A stretch of DNA of 7,945 bases from Chloroflexota bacterium (GCA_022565015.1 JADFKI010000182.1:1-7945), one strand, 5' to 3'. Numbered from the stretch's first letter, positions 1-6,271 are shown. The notes: a model not told the origin generated them from the letters alone. Translations and numbers: made by a program.

Positions 1-192
1 CATCTCCGAGACCAGGTTGTCGATCTCTTGACCCGTCATGTCGGTGTGATCGAACTTGCTGCGGACCACCTTGGGCTTGGACAGAGCCTCGGCGGGAAAA
101 TCGCATTCGTGGCTCACGGCGGCAAGGGAGTCGCCCAACCCCAGGGCATAGACGATCTCCGTGGCGCTGGGAAGAAAGGAGCAGATTCGCAT
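1..192 (-). CDS. Cobalamin/Fe-siderophore-binding protein (BtuF/FepB-like), N-terminal fragment
   Basis: Only the first 64 codons are in the window; the gene continues past the left edge. The visible protein starts MRICSFLPSATEIVYALGLG and continues with SHECDFP around residues 31-37. This is the typical opening of the periplasmic-binding-protein family PF01497 (COG0614), which captures corrinoids or ferric siderophores for an ABC importer. There is no signal peptide or lipobox before the domain, as in a common subgroup annotated 'cobalamin-binding protein', so it may be cytoplasmic or act in B12 handling rather than as a classical secreted binding protein. The ATG is supported by a strong AGGAGG-like site about 10 bases upstream (plus-strand 203-211). 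It lies downstream of the aminotransferase on the same strand, but a hairpin terminator stands between them, so it is probably a separate transcript. Family assignment is fairly secure; the ligand cannot be told from this fragment. Confidence 0.82.
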   Translation of the reverse strand, partial: MRICSFLPSATEIVYALGLGDSLAAVSHECDFPAEALSKPKVVRSKFDHTDMTGQEIDNLVSEM

Positions 193-202
193 ATGGGCCA
201 CG

Positions 203-211
203 CCTCCTTTT
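203..211 (-). promoter_or_regulatory. Ribosome binding site of the truncated binding-protein gene
   Basis: On the minus strand this reads AAAAGGAGG, ending about 10 bases before the ATG at 190-192. It is a near-consensus Shine-Dalgarno site. It fixes the start of the truncated gene, which has no earlier in-frame family-like sequence. Confidence 0.7.
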
Positions 212-268
212 CTGGAGCTGTCTCAGGCTGGAATCTTATTACAGCGGTTACCCGTGTTCAAGAAGCAA

Positions 269-297
269 GAAGGCCGCCGGAGCTACCGACGGCCTTC
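269..297 (-). terminator. Probable intrinsic terminator after the aminotransferase gene
   Basis: An inverted repeat pairs 269-276 (GAAGGCCG) with 290-297 (CGGCCTTC). After one mismatch (277/289) three more pairs follow (278-280 with 286-288), closing a five-base loop at 281-285. Read on the minus strand, the stem is followed by a T-rich but interrupted tract, TTGCTTCTTG. It lies about 65 bases downstream of the aminotransferase stop, between that gene and the binding-protein gene. A weak U-tract is the main reservation. The rest of the 193-361 gap shows no other gene or site. Confidence 0.65.
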
Positions 298-361
298 CTA
301 GAGAGACCCACTCAGTATCCAGCGGCACGGCGTTCACCCCGCCCATACCTGCAATATGCGA

Positions 362-1570
362 TCAGCCGCTCAGCACACCCTCTTCTTCGAAGGCGTTTGC
401 CAGCTTCGCGATGCCCTCGTGTATCTCCTCCGGGGTGTTGTACCCGAAGCAGAGGCGCGCGCAGTTTTTGCCGGACACGCCGTCGGGAGCGAACAGTGGG
501 CCCGCCTGATAGCCGACGTCGGCCCTGTCGAGCACCCTGTCTCTGATGGCTTGCAGGTCGACCTCTTCCGGCATCTGTAGCCAGACGAAGAGGCCGCCTT
601 GCGGACGACTCCACGTCGCCGACGATCCGAAGTTTTCGCCCAGCGCCGCGACCATGGCGTCCCGCTTGGCCCTCTGGATATCGTTGATCTCGTCGATATG
701 GCCTTCGAGGCTACCCGTCGCGTATCTGTGCACGGCCAGCGACGTGAAGTGGCTTGCCATGCTCGTCCCCTTGACCGCCCTGGCCATATTCAAGATCTCT
801 TTGGGCGCAGTCATGTACCCCAAACGCATTCCGGGGGCGATGATCTTGGAGAAGGAGCCAACGTACATGACGCTTCCCGTGTCGTCCAACGAATGAATCG
901 AGGCCACCGGCTCGCCGTCGTATCGAAGGTCGACGTAGCAGTCGTCTTCGAGGATGGGCACGCCGTGCTTCTGGGAAAGACGGACCATCTCCTTGCGGCG
1001 TTCCAGGGTCATCGTCCACCCCTGGGGATTCTGAAAGATCGGTATCGTGTAGATAAACTTGACCGCCTTGCCCTCGCCCCGCGCTCTCTGTATGGCGCTA
1101 TCGAGCGCGTCCGGCAGCATGCCGTCCTGGTCGCAGGCCACGCCTCGGATATCGGCGTGGAAGCGCCTGAGCTGGGAAAGCGTTCCAGAATAGACGAAGT
1201 CCTCGGTGAGCACGACATCGCCCGGGTCCACCAGGGACTCGCAGATCATGTGGATTGGCTGTCCGGAGCCGTCTCCGATGATGATGTCGTCGGGTGTCAC
1301 ATGTATGTCACGGTCCTTCGCCATCTTCTGGGCTATGAACTCCCGCAGCGGCGGATAGCCGTTCTGATTGCCATATATGGCGAGGTCCTCGCCCTCCTCG
1401 CGCAACGCCCCCTTCAGGGCATCCACAATATCATCGAGAGGCACCGACTTGGGGTCCGGGTACGCGACTGCGAAATCGTACTTCCCGCGCTTTCCTATTG
1501 CTCCCTCGCGCGGCTCCGGCGAGTTGCTGGCGAAGAGGCCTTTATAGCTGAACGATCGGGATTCGGCCAT
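362..1570 (-). CDS. PLP-dependent aminotransferase, class I/II (LysN/Aro8-like)
   Basis: A complete 402-residue fold-type I aminotransferase (PF00155), a cytoplasmic enzyme moving an amino group between an amino acid and a 2-oxo acid using pyridoxal phosphate. The PLP lysine is K242 in GSFSKIIAPGMRLGY. Other expected residues are N181 in FQNPQG, the D210/Y212 pair in EDDCYVDLRY, and the carboxylate-binding R372 in NCARLCFGY near the C-terminus. The pattern GDGSGQPI (about 99-106) and the overall style resemble the 2-aminoadipate/aromatic/branched-chain aminotransferase group related to MocR regulators, but there is no N-terminal GntR helix-turn-helix: the protein begins directly with the catalytic region, and the length is normal for the stand-alone enzymes. 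The ATG has a strong AAGGAGG site 7 bases upstream (plus-strand 1578-1584). Transcription ends at the hairpin at 269-297. The amino-acid substrate cannot be assigned; 2-oxoglutarate is the usual acceptor in this family. Confidence 0.92.
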   Translation of the reverse strand: MAESRSFSYKGLFASNSPEPREGAIGKRGKYDFAVAYPDPKSVPLDDIVDALKGALREEGEDLAIYGNQNGYPPLREFIAQKMAKDRDIHVTPDDIIIGDGSGQPIHMICESLVDPGDVVLTEDFVYSGTLSQLRRFHADIRGVACDQDGMLPDALDSAIQRARGEGKAVKFIYTIPIFQNPQGWTMTLERRKEMVRLSQKHGVPILEDDCYVDLRYDGEPVASIHSLDDTGSVMYVGSFSKIIAPGMRLGYMTAPKEILNMARAVKGTSMASHFTSLAVHRYATGSLEGHIDEINDIQRAKRDAMVAALGENFGSSATWSRPQGGLFVWLQMPEEVDLQAIRDRVLDRADVGYQAGPLFAPDGVSGKNCARLCFGYNTPEEIHEGIAKLANAFEEEGVLSG

Positions 1571-1577
1571 TCATTTT

Positions 1578-1584
1578 CCTCCTT
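1578..1584 (-). promoter_or_regulatory. Ribosome binding site of the aminotransferase
   Basis: The minus strand reads AAGGAGG, seven bases before the ATG at 1568-1570. This is the strongest Shine-Dalgarno site in the window and decides the start. The 108-base gap 1571-1678, between this gene and the scramblase-like gene upstream, contains no ORF and no promoter I can defend. Confidence 0.75.
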
Positions 1585-1678
1585 GGCTGCTCACACCATC
1601 TAGGCGCTGATACCCCCTTGGCTTGCGGCACCAGTGTATTCAAGTTCATGAAACATTACAACACGCGACGGGCTTGCC

Positions 1679-2290
1679 TCAGAACATGCCGCCGCGTCCG
1701 TCTCTCTCGAAGAAGTCGAGGTCTATGGATATGGCGGCCGCGAGAACTATCGTGGCGAATTCCTGGTCTACCCTCTCCAGGTTCATGCCCACCTGAAATG
1801 TGTCGGCGTCGGTGAACAGCTCGCGTCCCAGGCCACTCCAGCGCTTCGTAATCCTGGCTACCTCGTCTCCTTCGCTATACACCATGAAGGTGTGGGGTCG
1901 AAACAGGCCGCCTCGAATCTCGCTGCGCTTGGTGCCTTCGGGGTCCAATATGGATATTCGACGTCCAAAGACTTTGAAGTTCCTCTGCAGTGACCCGATC
2001 AACTTTCCTTCTTCATTGCCCACGTAAAGATGGGAAAACATCCAGAAAAAGCCCCGCTCAGCGGTGAACACTTCGTTGCCGTCGTTATCGACGAAATGAA
2101 TGGTGAGCGGGCGGTGGCTGCGCAAGAACTGGCGGCTGAGCATCCCGGACTCTTCATAGGCGTACAGCAGCTCCGCTCCGTCGGGTGTGCGTATGCTATA
2201 CCTGTTGGCAGTCTCGAAACCCATGAAGACCTCCAGTAACTCTACCTCCTGCTTGACGATGAGCTCCGGGTACTGTGTCAGGTCAATCAT
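1679..2290 (-). CDS. Scramblase/LURP-one-related family protein
   Basis: A 203-residue protein matching the phospholipid scramblase-related family (PF03803, tubby-like beta-barrel fold). Recognisable features are the beta-rich body with repeated G-x-x-x-G/R turns, the block ITKRWSGLGRELFTDADTF (about 147-165), which parallels the family's conserved K-x-W-x-G...E-x-x-T-D-A-D-x-F segment, and a C-terminal hydrophobic stretch at about 178-190 followed by DFFERDGRGG. In animal scramblases the C-terminal helix was proposed as a membrane segment; in tubby-like structures it is buried in the barrel, and no signal peptide is present here, so a cytosolic or membrane-peripheral protein is likely. Bacterial members have no firmly established function; actual lipid scrambling should not be assumed. 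The ATG has a GGGAG site 7 bases upstream (plus-strand 2298-2302). It lies between alaX and the aminotransferase on the same strand, but the repeat-filled gap upstream suggests its own transcript. Confidence 0.8.
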   Translation of the reverse strand: MIDLTQYPELIVKQEVELLEVFMGFETANRYSIRTPDGAELLYAYEESGMLSRQFLRSHRPLTIHFVDNDGNEVFTAERGFFWMFSHLYVGNEEGKLIGSLQRNFKVFGRRISILDPEGTKRSEIRGGLFRPHTFMVYSEGDEVARITKRWSGLGRELFTDADTFQVGMNLERVDQEFATIVLAAAISIDLDFFERDGRGGMF

Positions 2291-2381
2291 CTATTGACTC
2301 CCGTTGGAATGACTGAGATTACGACGCGGACCGTCGATGGGAATTTGAGCCTTCCCAAAGACAGCCACACATGGTTCGACA

Positions 2382-2554
2382 AGCTCTCCGCAGAAGCGGA
2401 GTCCGAAGATATACATACTAAGGAGTCGGACAACAAGAACGGGTAATTCCCGTTCATCCCGTCCGACCCTTTAAACAGAATATCTTCGGACTCTCCGACT
2501 CTTATGAGGAATATCTTCGGAGTCCGCTACTGCGGACCGCAGCAGCAGAGAGCT
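2382..2554. repeat. Nested palindromic intergenic element (REPIN/MITE-like)
   Basis: The 320-base gap 2291-2610 holds no gene but a dense set of inverted repeats. A single large hairpin is centred on 2446: 2399-2412 pairs perfectly with 2480-2493 (14 bp), 2425-2431 with 2461-2467 (7 bp), and 2437-2443 with 2449-2455 (7 bp), with a TAATT loop; five further pairs (2419-2423 with 2469-2473, one a G-T wobble) fall between. A second copy of the right arm follows: 2509-2521 is a 13-base exact direct repeat of 2478-2490, and 2511-2528 is an inverted copy of 2395-2412 with 17 of 18 matches. Small four-base-loop hairpins sit near both ends: 2386-2401 (CTCCGC/GCGGAG, loop AGAA) and 2522-2537 (GTCCGC/GCGGAC, loop TACT). 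An outer inverted 7-mer (AGCTCTC at 2382-2388, GAGAGCT at 2548-2554) marks probable limits. No coding capacity for a transposase is present. It lies after the alaX stop and before the scramblase-like gene, so it may also terminate alaX transcription. Confidence 0.8.
2425..2467. terminator. Central hairpin of the repeat, possible terminator for alaX
   Basis: The stem has two parts: 2425-2431 with 2461-2467 (GTCGGAC/GTCCGAC), then after a five-by-five internal loop 2437-2443 with 2449-2455 (GAACGGG/CCCGTTC). On the minus strand it is followed only by mixed sequence, not a clean T-tract, so intrinsic termination is uncertain. It lies roughly 145 bases beyond the alaX stop. Its role as the core of the repeat element is better supported than a terminator role. 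Confidence 0.35.
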
Positions 2555-2610
2555 CCCCCGAAGGACGGTCAATGGTCCACATGAGGTCTTCAGATAGGTT
2601 CTCTCTCACT

Positions 2611-3330
2611 TCACCTTTGCTCTTTGTCTACCTCGATGCGAAGCCGCTTGTTGATGCGGCCCTTGCTCTCGTGGCCGACGACCCGAATACGGCCCACCTC
2701 GCTGGTGTTGTGCACGTGCGTGCCGCCGTCGGCCTGCAGGTCGAGCCCAACGATATCCACGGTCCTGATCTCCGTGATTCCCGGTGGCAGCAGATTGATC
2801 TTTGTGCGGATCAGGTCTGGTATCTCGAAGGCCTTCTCCCTGGGAAGTACGTCGATCTCGATCTGCCTCGCCGCCTGCACCTCATTGTTGACCGCCTCCT
2901 CGACCTCCCTGGCGAACTCCGCCGACATCTGCTCCAGCTCGAAGTCCATCCGCGCCGACCCGGGCTGCATGTTCCCGCCCGTTACTTTTGCGCCGTAGTC
3001 CCGCCAAACGACGCCGCAGAGTATATGCAGCGCGGTGTGGGTGCGCATCAGATAATAGCGGCGGTCCCAGTCGATCACGCCCCGGACCTCGACGCCTACC
3101 TCGGGCGTATCGCCGTCGATCTCGTGGACCAGCTTGCCTTCGACGCGAGGCAGCTTCGTTACCCTGTATTCCTGGTCCGCGACCTCGAGCACGCCGGAGT
3201 CCGACGGCTGGCCACCGCCTCCGGGATAGAAGGCGGTCCGGTCGAGGACGACGCCTTTGGGCGTGGAGTCGATTACCCTGGCGTCGAATATTTTCAGGTA
3301 GCTGTCGACATGGCAAAGTATCTCTGTCAA
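2611..3330 (-). CDS. alaX: AlaX-type alanyl-tRNA editing hydrolase
   Basis: A 239-residue stand-alone homologue of the editing domain of alanyl-tRNA synthetase (COG2872). It is expected to hydrolyse Ser (or Gly) wrongly attached to tRNA-Ala, in trans, in the cytoplasm. The N-terminal barrel shows FYPGGGGQPSD (35-44ff), the family signature of the longer AlaX-M class. The catalytic part has the zinc-binding H-x-x-x-H (H98 and H102 in RTHTALHIL) and DGGTHVHNTSEVG (201-213) with H205. The position that is Cys in the CGGTH motif of AlaRS is Asp201 here. The start is TTG: the encoded opening MTEILCHVDSYLKIFDARV matches how family members begin, no in-frame ATG precedes it before a stop, and GGGGTGAG lies just upstream. 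No C-terminal synthetase or tRNA-binding extension is present. It follows the amidase by 56 bases on the same strand, suggesting co-transcription. Confidence 0.93.
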   Translation of the reverse strand: MTEILCHVDSYLKIFDARVIDSTPKGVVLDRTAFYPGGGGQPSDSGVLEVADQEYRVTKLPRVEGKLVHEIDGDTPEVGVEVRGVIDWDRRYYLMRTHTALHILCGVVWRDYGAKVTGGNMQPGSARMDFELEQMSAEFAREVEEAVNNEVQAARQIEIDVLPREKAFEIPDLIRTKINLLPPGITEIRTVDIVGLDLQADGGTHVHNTSEVGRIRVVGHESKGRINKRLRIEVDKEQR

Positions 3331-3333
3331 TTT

Positions 3334-3341
3334 CTCACCCC
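3334..3341 (-). promoter_or_regulatory. Ribosome binding site supporting the TTG start of alaX
   Basis: The minus strand reads GGGGTGAG immediately before AAA-TTG. The GGGGTG portion is about five bases from the start codon. With no in-frame ATG or GTG upstream before a TAA stop, this site selects TTG at 3328-3330 as the start. Confidence 0.55.
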
Positions 3342-3386
3342 AGATGCACGGAACAAAACAACGTTAACTTGATAAGCGAATAGGGC

Positions 3387-4811
3387 TCAATTTTCAAGCG
3401 CAACCGCGGGCCTTTGCCGCCCGATGCCGGTCGCCTGCTCGAAGGCGTGCGCCATCTGCAGCACGCCGAAGTCGTCGCGATGCCGGCCCACTATCTGTAT
3501 GCCGACGGGAAGCCCCTCGGGCGTGAAGCCGCAGGGCACCGATATCGTCGGGTGGCCCGTGACGGTGATGTAGTAGCAGGACTTCATCCAGTCTATATAG
3601 GTATCCATCTCGACGCCGTCGATCTCGGTGACGTAGCGCTGCTCGATGGGAAAGGGCGGGACCTGGCTCACGGGGAAAACCATGAATTCGTAGGTCTCCA
3701 TAAACTCTCGCACGCGGTGATAGAGCTCGGCCCGCTTGATCTCGGCCCTGCTGAGGTCATTTCCGGTAAGCTTCAGGCCCGCCTCCGTATTCCAGATAAC
3801 GGTGTCCTTCAACTTGTCCCTGTGCTTCTCCAAGAGCGGTCCCCTGGACGCCGCGAAGCTCCACGCGCGCATCGTCTTGAAAATCTCGTCCGCGCCGGTG
3901 AAGTCCGGCTGTCCCTCCTCGACGATGCAGCCCAGACCCTCGAACGTGGTCCGCTGAGAATCCATCACTGCCTTGACTCGCGCGTCTACGGGAAGTCCGC
4001 CAAAGTCCGCGCTCCAGGAGATGCGGGCCCCGGCGAAATCACGCTCCAGCGGTGCCGCGAATATTTCTCCCGGCTCGGGCAGCGCGGTGGGCGTGCGTGG
4101 GTCAGGACCGGCGATGGCGCTGAGCATCCATGCCACGTCCTCGACGGTGCGAGCCATGGGCCCTTGGACCGACAGCGACGACCACGGCATCTGGTTCGGC
4201 CATACGGGCACCCGGCCCTGCGACGTCCGAAAGCCCACGACGTTGCAGAAGTTGGCCGGGTTGCGCAGAGAGCCGCCGAGGTCGCTGCCGTCCGCGATGG
4301 GCAGCATTCCGCATGCCAGGGCCACCGCCGCGCCGCCGCTGCTTCCTCCGCACGTCTTCGTCGGGTCGTAGGGGTTGACGGTCTCGCCGAAGACCTCGTT
4401 GTAGGTCTGCGAGCCCGCGCCAAACTCGGGCGTGTTCGTCTTGCCGATGACGATCGCCCCGGCCTCCCTAAGCCTCTCGACGATCAGCGCATCGATATCG
4501 GGCACGTTGTCCTTGAATATGGGCGAACCAAAGGTGGTCCGTATGCCCCTGGTCGATACGAGGTCCTTGTGGGCGATGGGGAGCCCGTGAAGGCGTCCGA
4601 CTTTTTCGCCACGGGCCAGGGCTTCGTCGGCAGCCTTCGCCCCTTCGAGGCCGCGTTCCGGCAGGTACGTTACGATGGCGTTGACCTTCGGGTTCACGCG
4701 GTCGATCTGGGCCAGATGGGCCTCCATGACCTCCACGGCGGAGACATCCTTTTCCTTTATTTTGCGGACGAGCTCTCTGGCCGTTGTAAAGCACAGCTCC
4801 GATTCGGACAA
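3387..4811 (-). CDS. Amidase signature family hydrolase
   Basis: A complete 474-residue cytoplasmic amidase (PF01425) that hydrolyses carboxamide bonds to a carboxylate and ammonia or amine. The Ser-cisSer-Lys triad is intact: K82 in PIAHKDL, cis-Ser S157 in CGGSSGGAAVALACG, and nucleophile S181 in DGSDLGGSLRNPA. Their spacing (75 and 24 residues) equals that of the well-studied family member FAAH. The block GPMARTVEDVAWML (about 217-230) and the C-terminal GHPTISVPCGFTPEGLPVGIQIVG are standard for the family. It resembles GatA in the signature region, but no gatB or gatC lies nearby and the C-terminal half fits general amidases, so a role in transamidation of tRNA is unlikely. The start is TTG, giving MSESELCFTTARELVRKIK, typical for the family; AGAGG lies five bases upstream and an in-frame TGA closes off longer forms. 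It is the first gene of a probable amidase-alaX operon transcribed from the divergent region. Substrate unknown. Confidence 0.93.
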   Translation of the reverse strand: MSESELCFTTARELVRKIKEKDVSAVEVMEAHLAQIDRVNPKVNAIVTYLPERGLEGAKAADEALARGEKVGRLHGLPIAHKDLVSTRGIRTTFGSPIFKDNVPDIDALIVERLREAGAIVIGKTNTPEFGAGSQTYNEVFGETVNPYDPTKTCGGSSGGAAVALACGMLPIADGSDLGGSLRNPANFCNVVGFRTSQGRVPVWPNQMPWSSLSVQGPMARTVEDVAWMLSAIAGPDPRTPTALPEPGEIFAAPLERDFAGARISWSADFGGLPVDARVKAVMDSQRTTFEGLGCIVEEGQPDFTGADEIFKTMRAWSFAASRGPLLEKHRDKLKDTVIWNTEAGLKLTGNDLSRAEIKRAELYHRVREFMETYEFMVFPVSQVPPFPIEQRYVTEIDGVEMDTYIDWMKSCYYITVTGHPTISVPCGFTPEGLPVGIQIVGRHRDDFGVLQMAHAFEQATGIGRQRPAVALEN

Positions 4812-4816
4812 TTTGA

Positions 4817-4821
4817 CCTCT
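4817..4821 (-). promoter_or_regulatory. Ribosome binding site supporting the TTG start of the amidase
   Basis: The minus strand reads AGAGG, five bases before TTG at 4809-4811. The only nearby ATG upstream (plus-strand 4858-4860) is out of frame, and a TGA precedes any longer in-frame start, so TTG is the best choice. Confidence 0.5.
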
Positions 4822-5000
4822 GCTTTCAGATATTTTTCAAATATTAGGGCCGCATTTCATCGCGGCGCGTCCAGCTATACATCTGCAATTTGGCACTCGG
4901 AAGGTTAGCATGGCAGACTGAGTTTGGGAACTGTATAGCGGGAGCCACCGCGCCTTGCGGGGGTGATCAGGGCAGGTCGCGCCGATCCCGCATCGAGGAG

Positions 5001-5006
5001 TATAAT
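5001..5006 (+). promoter_or_regulatory. Candidate -10 box for lhgO
   Basis: A perfect TATAAT lies 47 bases before the lhgO start codon, a sensible distance for a 5' leader. No good -35 hexamer is found 16-18 bases upstream (that region is GC-rich) and there is no extended TGn motif, so the site may need an activator or be chance. Confidence 0.35.
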
Positions 5007-5053
5007 AAGGCGCAAACCAGTAGCCGAAGAGCAGGACAGGGGATCGGAAGAAA

Positions 5054-6271
5054 ATGAGCTTCCAGGATTACGACATCGGCATCATCGGAGGGGGCATAAT
5101 AGGCCTGGCTACGGCGATGCGTCTCACGCAGGAATACCCCGCCTATAAGGTCGTGGTTCTGGAAAAGGACTCCGAGATCGCCACCCATCAGACCGGGCAC
5201 AACAGCGGTGTGATGCACGCCGGCATTTACTACGCGCCGGGCACTCAGAAGGCCAACTTCTGCTCCACCGGCGGACAGCTCCTGCGGGAGTTCTGCGACG
5301 AGCGTGGCATCGAGTACGAGATGTGCGGCAAGGTGATCATCGCAAATACGGAGGAGGAGATCCCGAGGCTGGACGACCTCTTCCAGAGAGGCACCGCAAA
5401 CGGGGCAATGGGCCTGGAGATGGTTGGACCGGAGCGTCTGCGCGAGCTCGAGCCGCACGCGGCCGGCCTGAAGGCCATCTGGTCTCCCAACACCGGAATA
5501 ATCGACTTCATGAAGGTGTCGCACGCTTACGCCACCGAGTTTCGCGAGGGCGGCGGCGACTTGCTGACGGGAACGCCGCTGCGCGGCGTCGTCCGACGCG
5601 ACAACCGGCTGTACATGGAGACCCCGCGAGGCGAAATAACGGCCAAGCACATCATTAACTGCGCCGGGCTGTATGCCGATTCCGTCGCGAGAATGATGGG
5701 CGTAGACCCCGGCCTACGCATCGTTCCCTTCCGGGGCGAGTATTTTTCGATAAAGCCCGAGAGGGCCAACCTGGTCAACGGGTTGATTTATCCGGTCCCG
5801 AACCCGGCAATGCCCTTCCTGGGAGTCCACTTCACGAAGCGAATCAACGGAAGCGTGGAGGCGGGGCCCAACGCCGTGCTGGCGTTCGCCCGCGAGGGGT
5901 ACAAGAAGACCAGCTTCAACATGAGCGAGACCTTTGCCACCATCACTTACCCAGGTTTCCTCAAGATGGCGATGAAGTACTGGAAGACGGGCTTCGACGA
6001 GCAGTGGCGGTCGATGCGAAAGTCGGTCTTCCTGAAGTCGCTCCAGACGCTGATGCCGGAGATACAGATGGACGACCTTGCGGAGCCGGGAGCCGGTGTC
6101 CGGGCGCAGTCGATCGACCGCAACGGCAACCTGCTCCAGGACTTCGCCATCTCTCAGACCGAAAACGCCATACACGTGCTGAGCGCGCCCTCGCCCGGCG
6201 CGACGTCGTCCCTGACGATCAGCCGATACATTGTGGACATAGCAAAAAACTCCTTCGGCCTCGCGGCGTGA
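5054..6271 (+). CDS. lhgO: L-2-hydroxyglutarate oxidase/dehydrogenase (FAD-dependent)
   Basis: A complete 405-residue member of the DAO superfamily (PF01266), closely matching the LhgO/YgaF group, which oxidises L-2-hydroxyglutarate to 2-oxoglutarate and passes electrons to the membrane quinone pool or oxygen. The N-terminal FAD-binding motif is GGGIIG (G12-G17), with the ribose-binding acidic residue E37 at the end of the second strand. Group-specific blocks are THQTGHNSGVMHAGIYYAPG (44-63), the FRGEYFSI segment, PVPNPAMPFLGVHFTKRING, GPNAVLAFAREGY, and GVRAQSIDRNGNLLQDF near the C-terminus. The start ATG is preceded by GGAAG and AGGGGA. It is first in the rightward set of genes. L-2-hydroxyglutarate arises from promiscuous malate/lactate dehydrogenase activity or from the glutarate branch of lysine breakdown; no csiD-like glutarate hydroxylase is seen, so a metabolite-repair role is possible. 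The related glycerol-3-phosphate dehydrogenase family is less likely given the specific blocks. Confidence 0.93.
   Translation: MSFQDYDIGIIGGGIIGLATAMRLTQEYPAYKVVVLEKDSEIATHQTGHNSGVMHAGIYYAPGTQKANFCSTGGQLLREFCDERGIEYEMCGKVIIANTEEEIPRLDDLFQRGTANGAMGLEMVGPERLRELEPHAAGLKAIWSPNTGIIDFMKVSHAYATEFREGGGDLLTGTPLRGVVRRDNRLYMETPRGEITAKHIINCAGLYADSVARMMGVDPGLRIVPFRGEYFSIKPERANLVNGLIYPVPNPAMPFLGVHFTKRINGSVEAGPNAVLAFAREGYKKTSFNMSETFATITYPGFLKMAMKYWKTGFDEQWRSMRKSVFLKSLQTLMPEIQMDDLAEPGAGVRAQSIDRNGNLLQDFAISQTENAIHVLSAPSPGATSSLTISRYIVDIAKNSFGLAA

Larger units (their letters stand above)
4812..5053. promoter_or_regulatory. Divergent intergenic region between amidase and lhgO
   Basis: This 242-base stretch separates the leftward amidase-alaX genes from rightward lhgO, so transcription start signals for both directions should lie here. 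I see no conserved gene and no clear long operator palindrome. A minus-strand TAATAT-like hexamer lies near plus-strand 4841-4847 but lacks a convincing -35 partner. The plus-strand candidate is listed separately. Confidence 0.5.

Noticed and set aside
193..361. Possible small gene or RNA in the left intergenic gap
   Set aside because: Apart from the ribosome site and the hairpin terminator there is no coding pattern, tRNA-like fold or conserved motif.
362..1570. MocR-type transcription regulator
   Set aside because: The aminotransferase domain resembles that of MocR proteins, but there is no N-terminal winged helix and the start is well fixed.
599..1603. A 334-codon open frame on the plus strand antisense to the aminotransferase
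   Set aside because: The aminotransferase has all key PLP residues and a strong ribosome site. The antisense translation looks random in composition.
2382..2554. CRISPR array or riboswitch in the repeat region
   Set aside because: There are no regularly spaced direct repeats with unique spacers: only one 13-base direct repeat pair, and the rest is inverted symmetry. No known riboswitch core is recognisable.
2572..3372. A 266-codon open frame on the plus strand antisense to alaX
   Set aside because: The opposite strand encodes a clear AlaX with intact zinc histidines. The antisense product has no family features and arises from GC codon bias.
3387..4811. Amidase as GatA of the tRNA amidotransferase
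   Set aside because: No gatB or gatC is nearby. The C-terminal half (FPVSQVPPFPIEQRYVTEIDGV region) fits general amidases better. Proximity to alaX alone does not support a tRNA transamidation role.
3414..4847. A 477-codon open frame on the plus strand antisense to the amidase
   Set aside because: It mirrors a gene with a complete catalytic triad. Its translation has no recognisable motif and is rich in Arg, Ala, Gly, Val, Leu and His, as expected from the reverse of a GC-rich coding frame. No ribosome site supports it.
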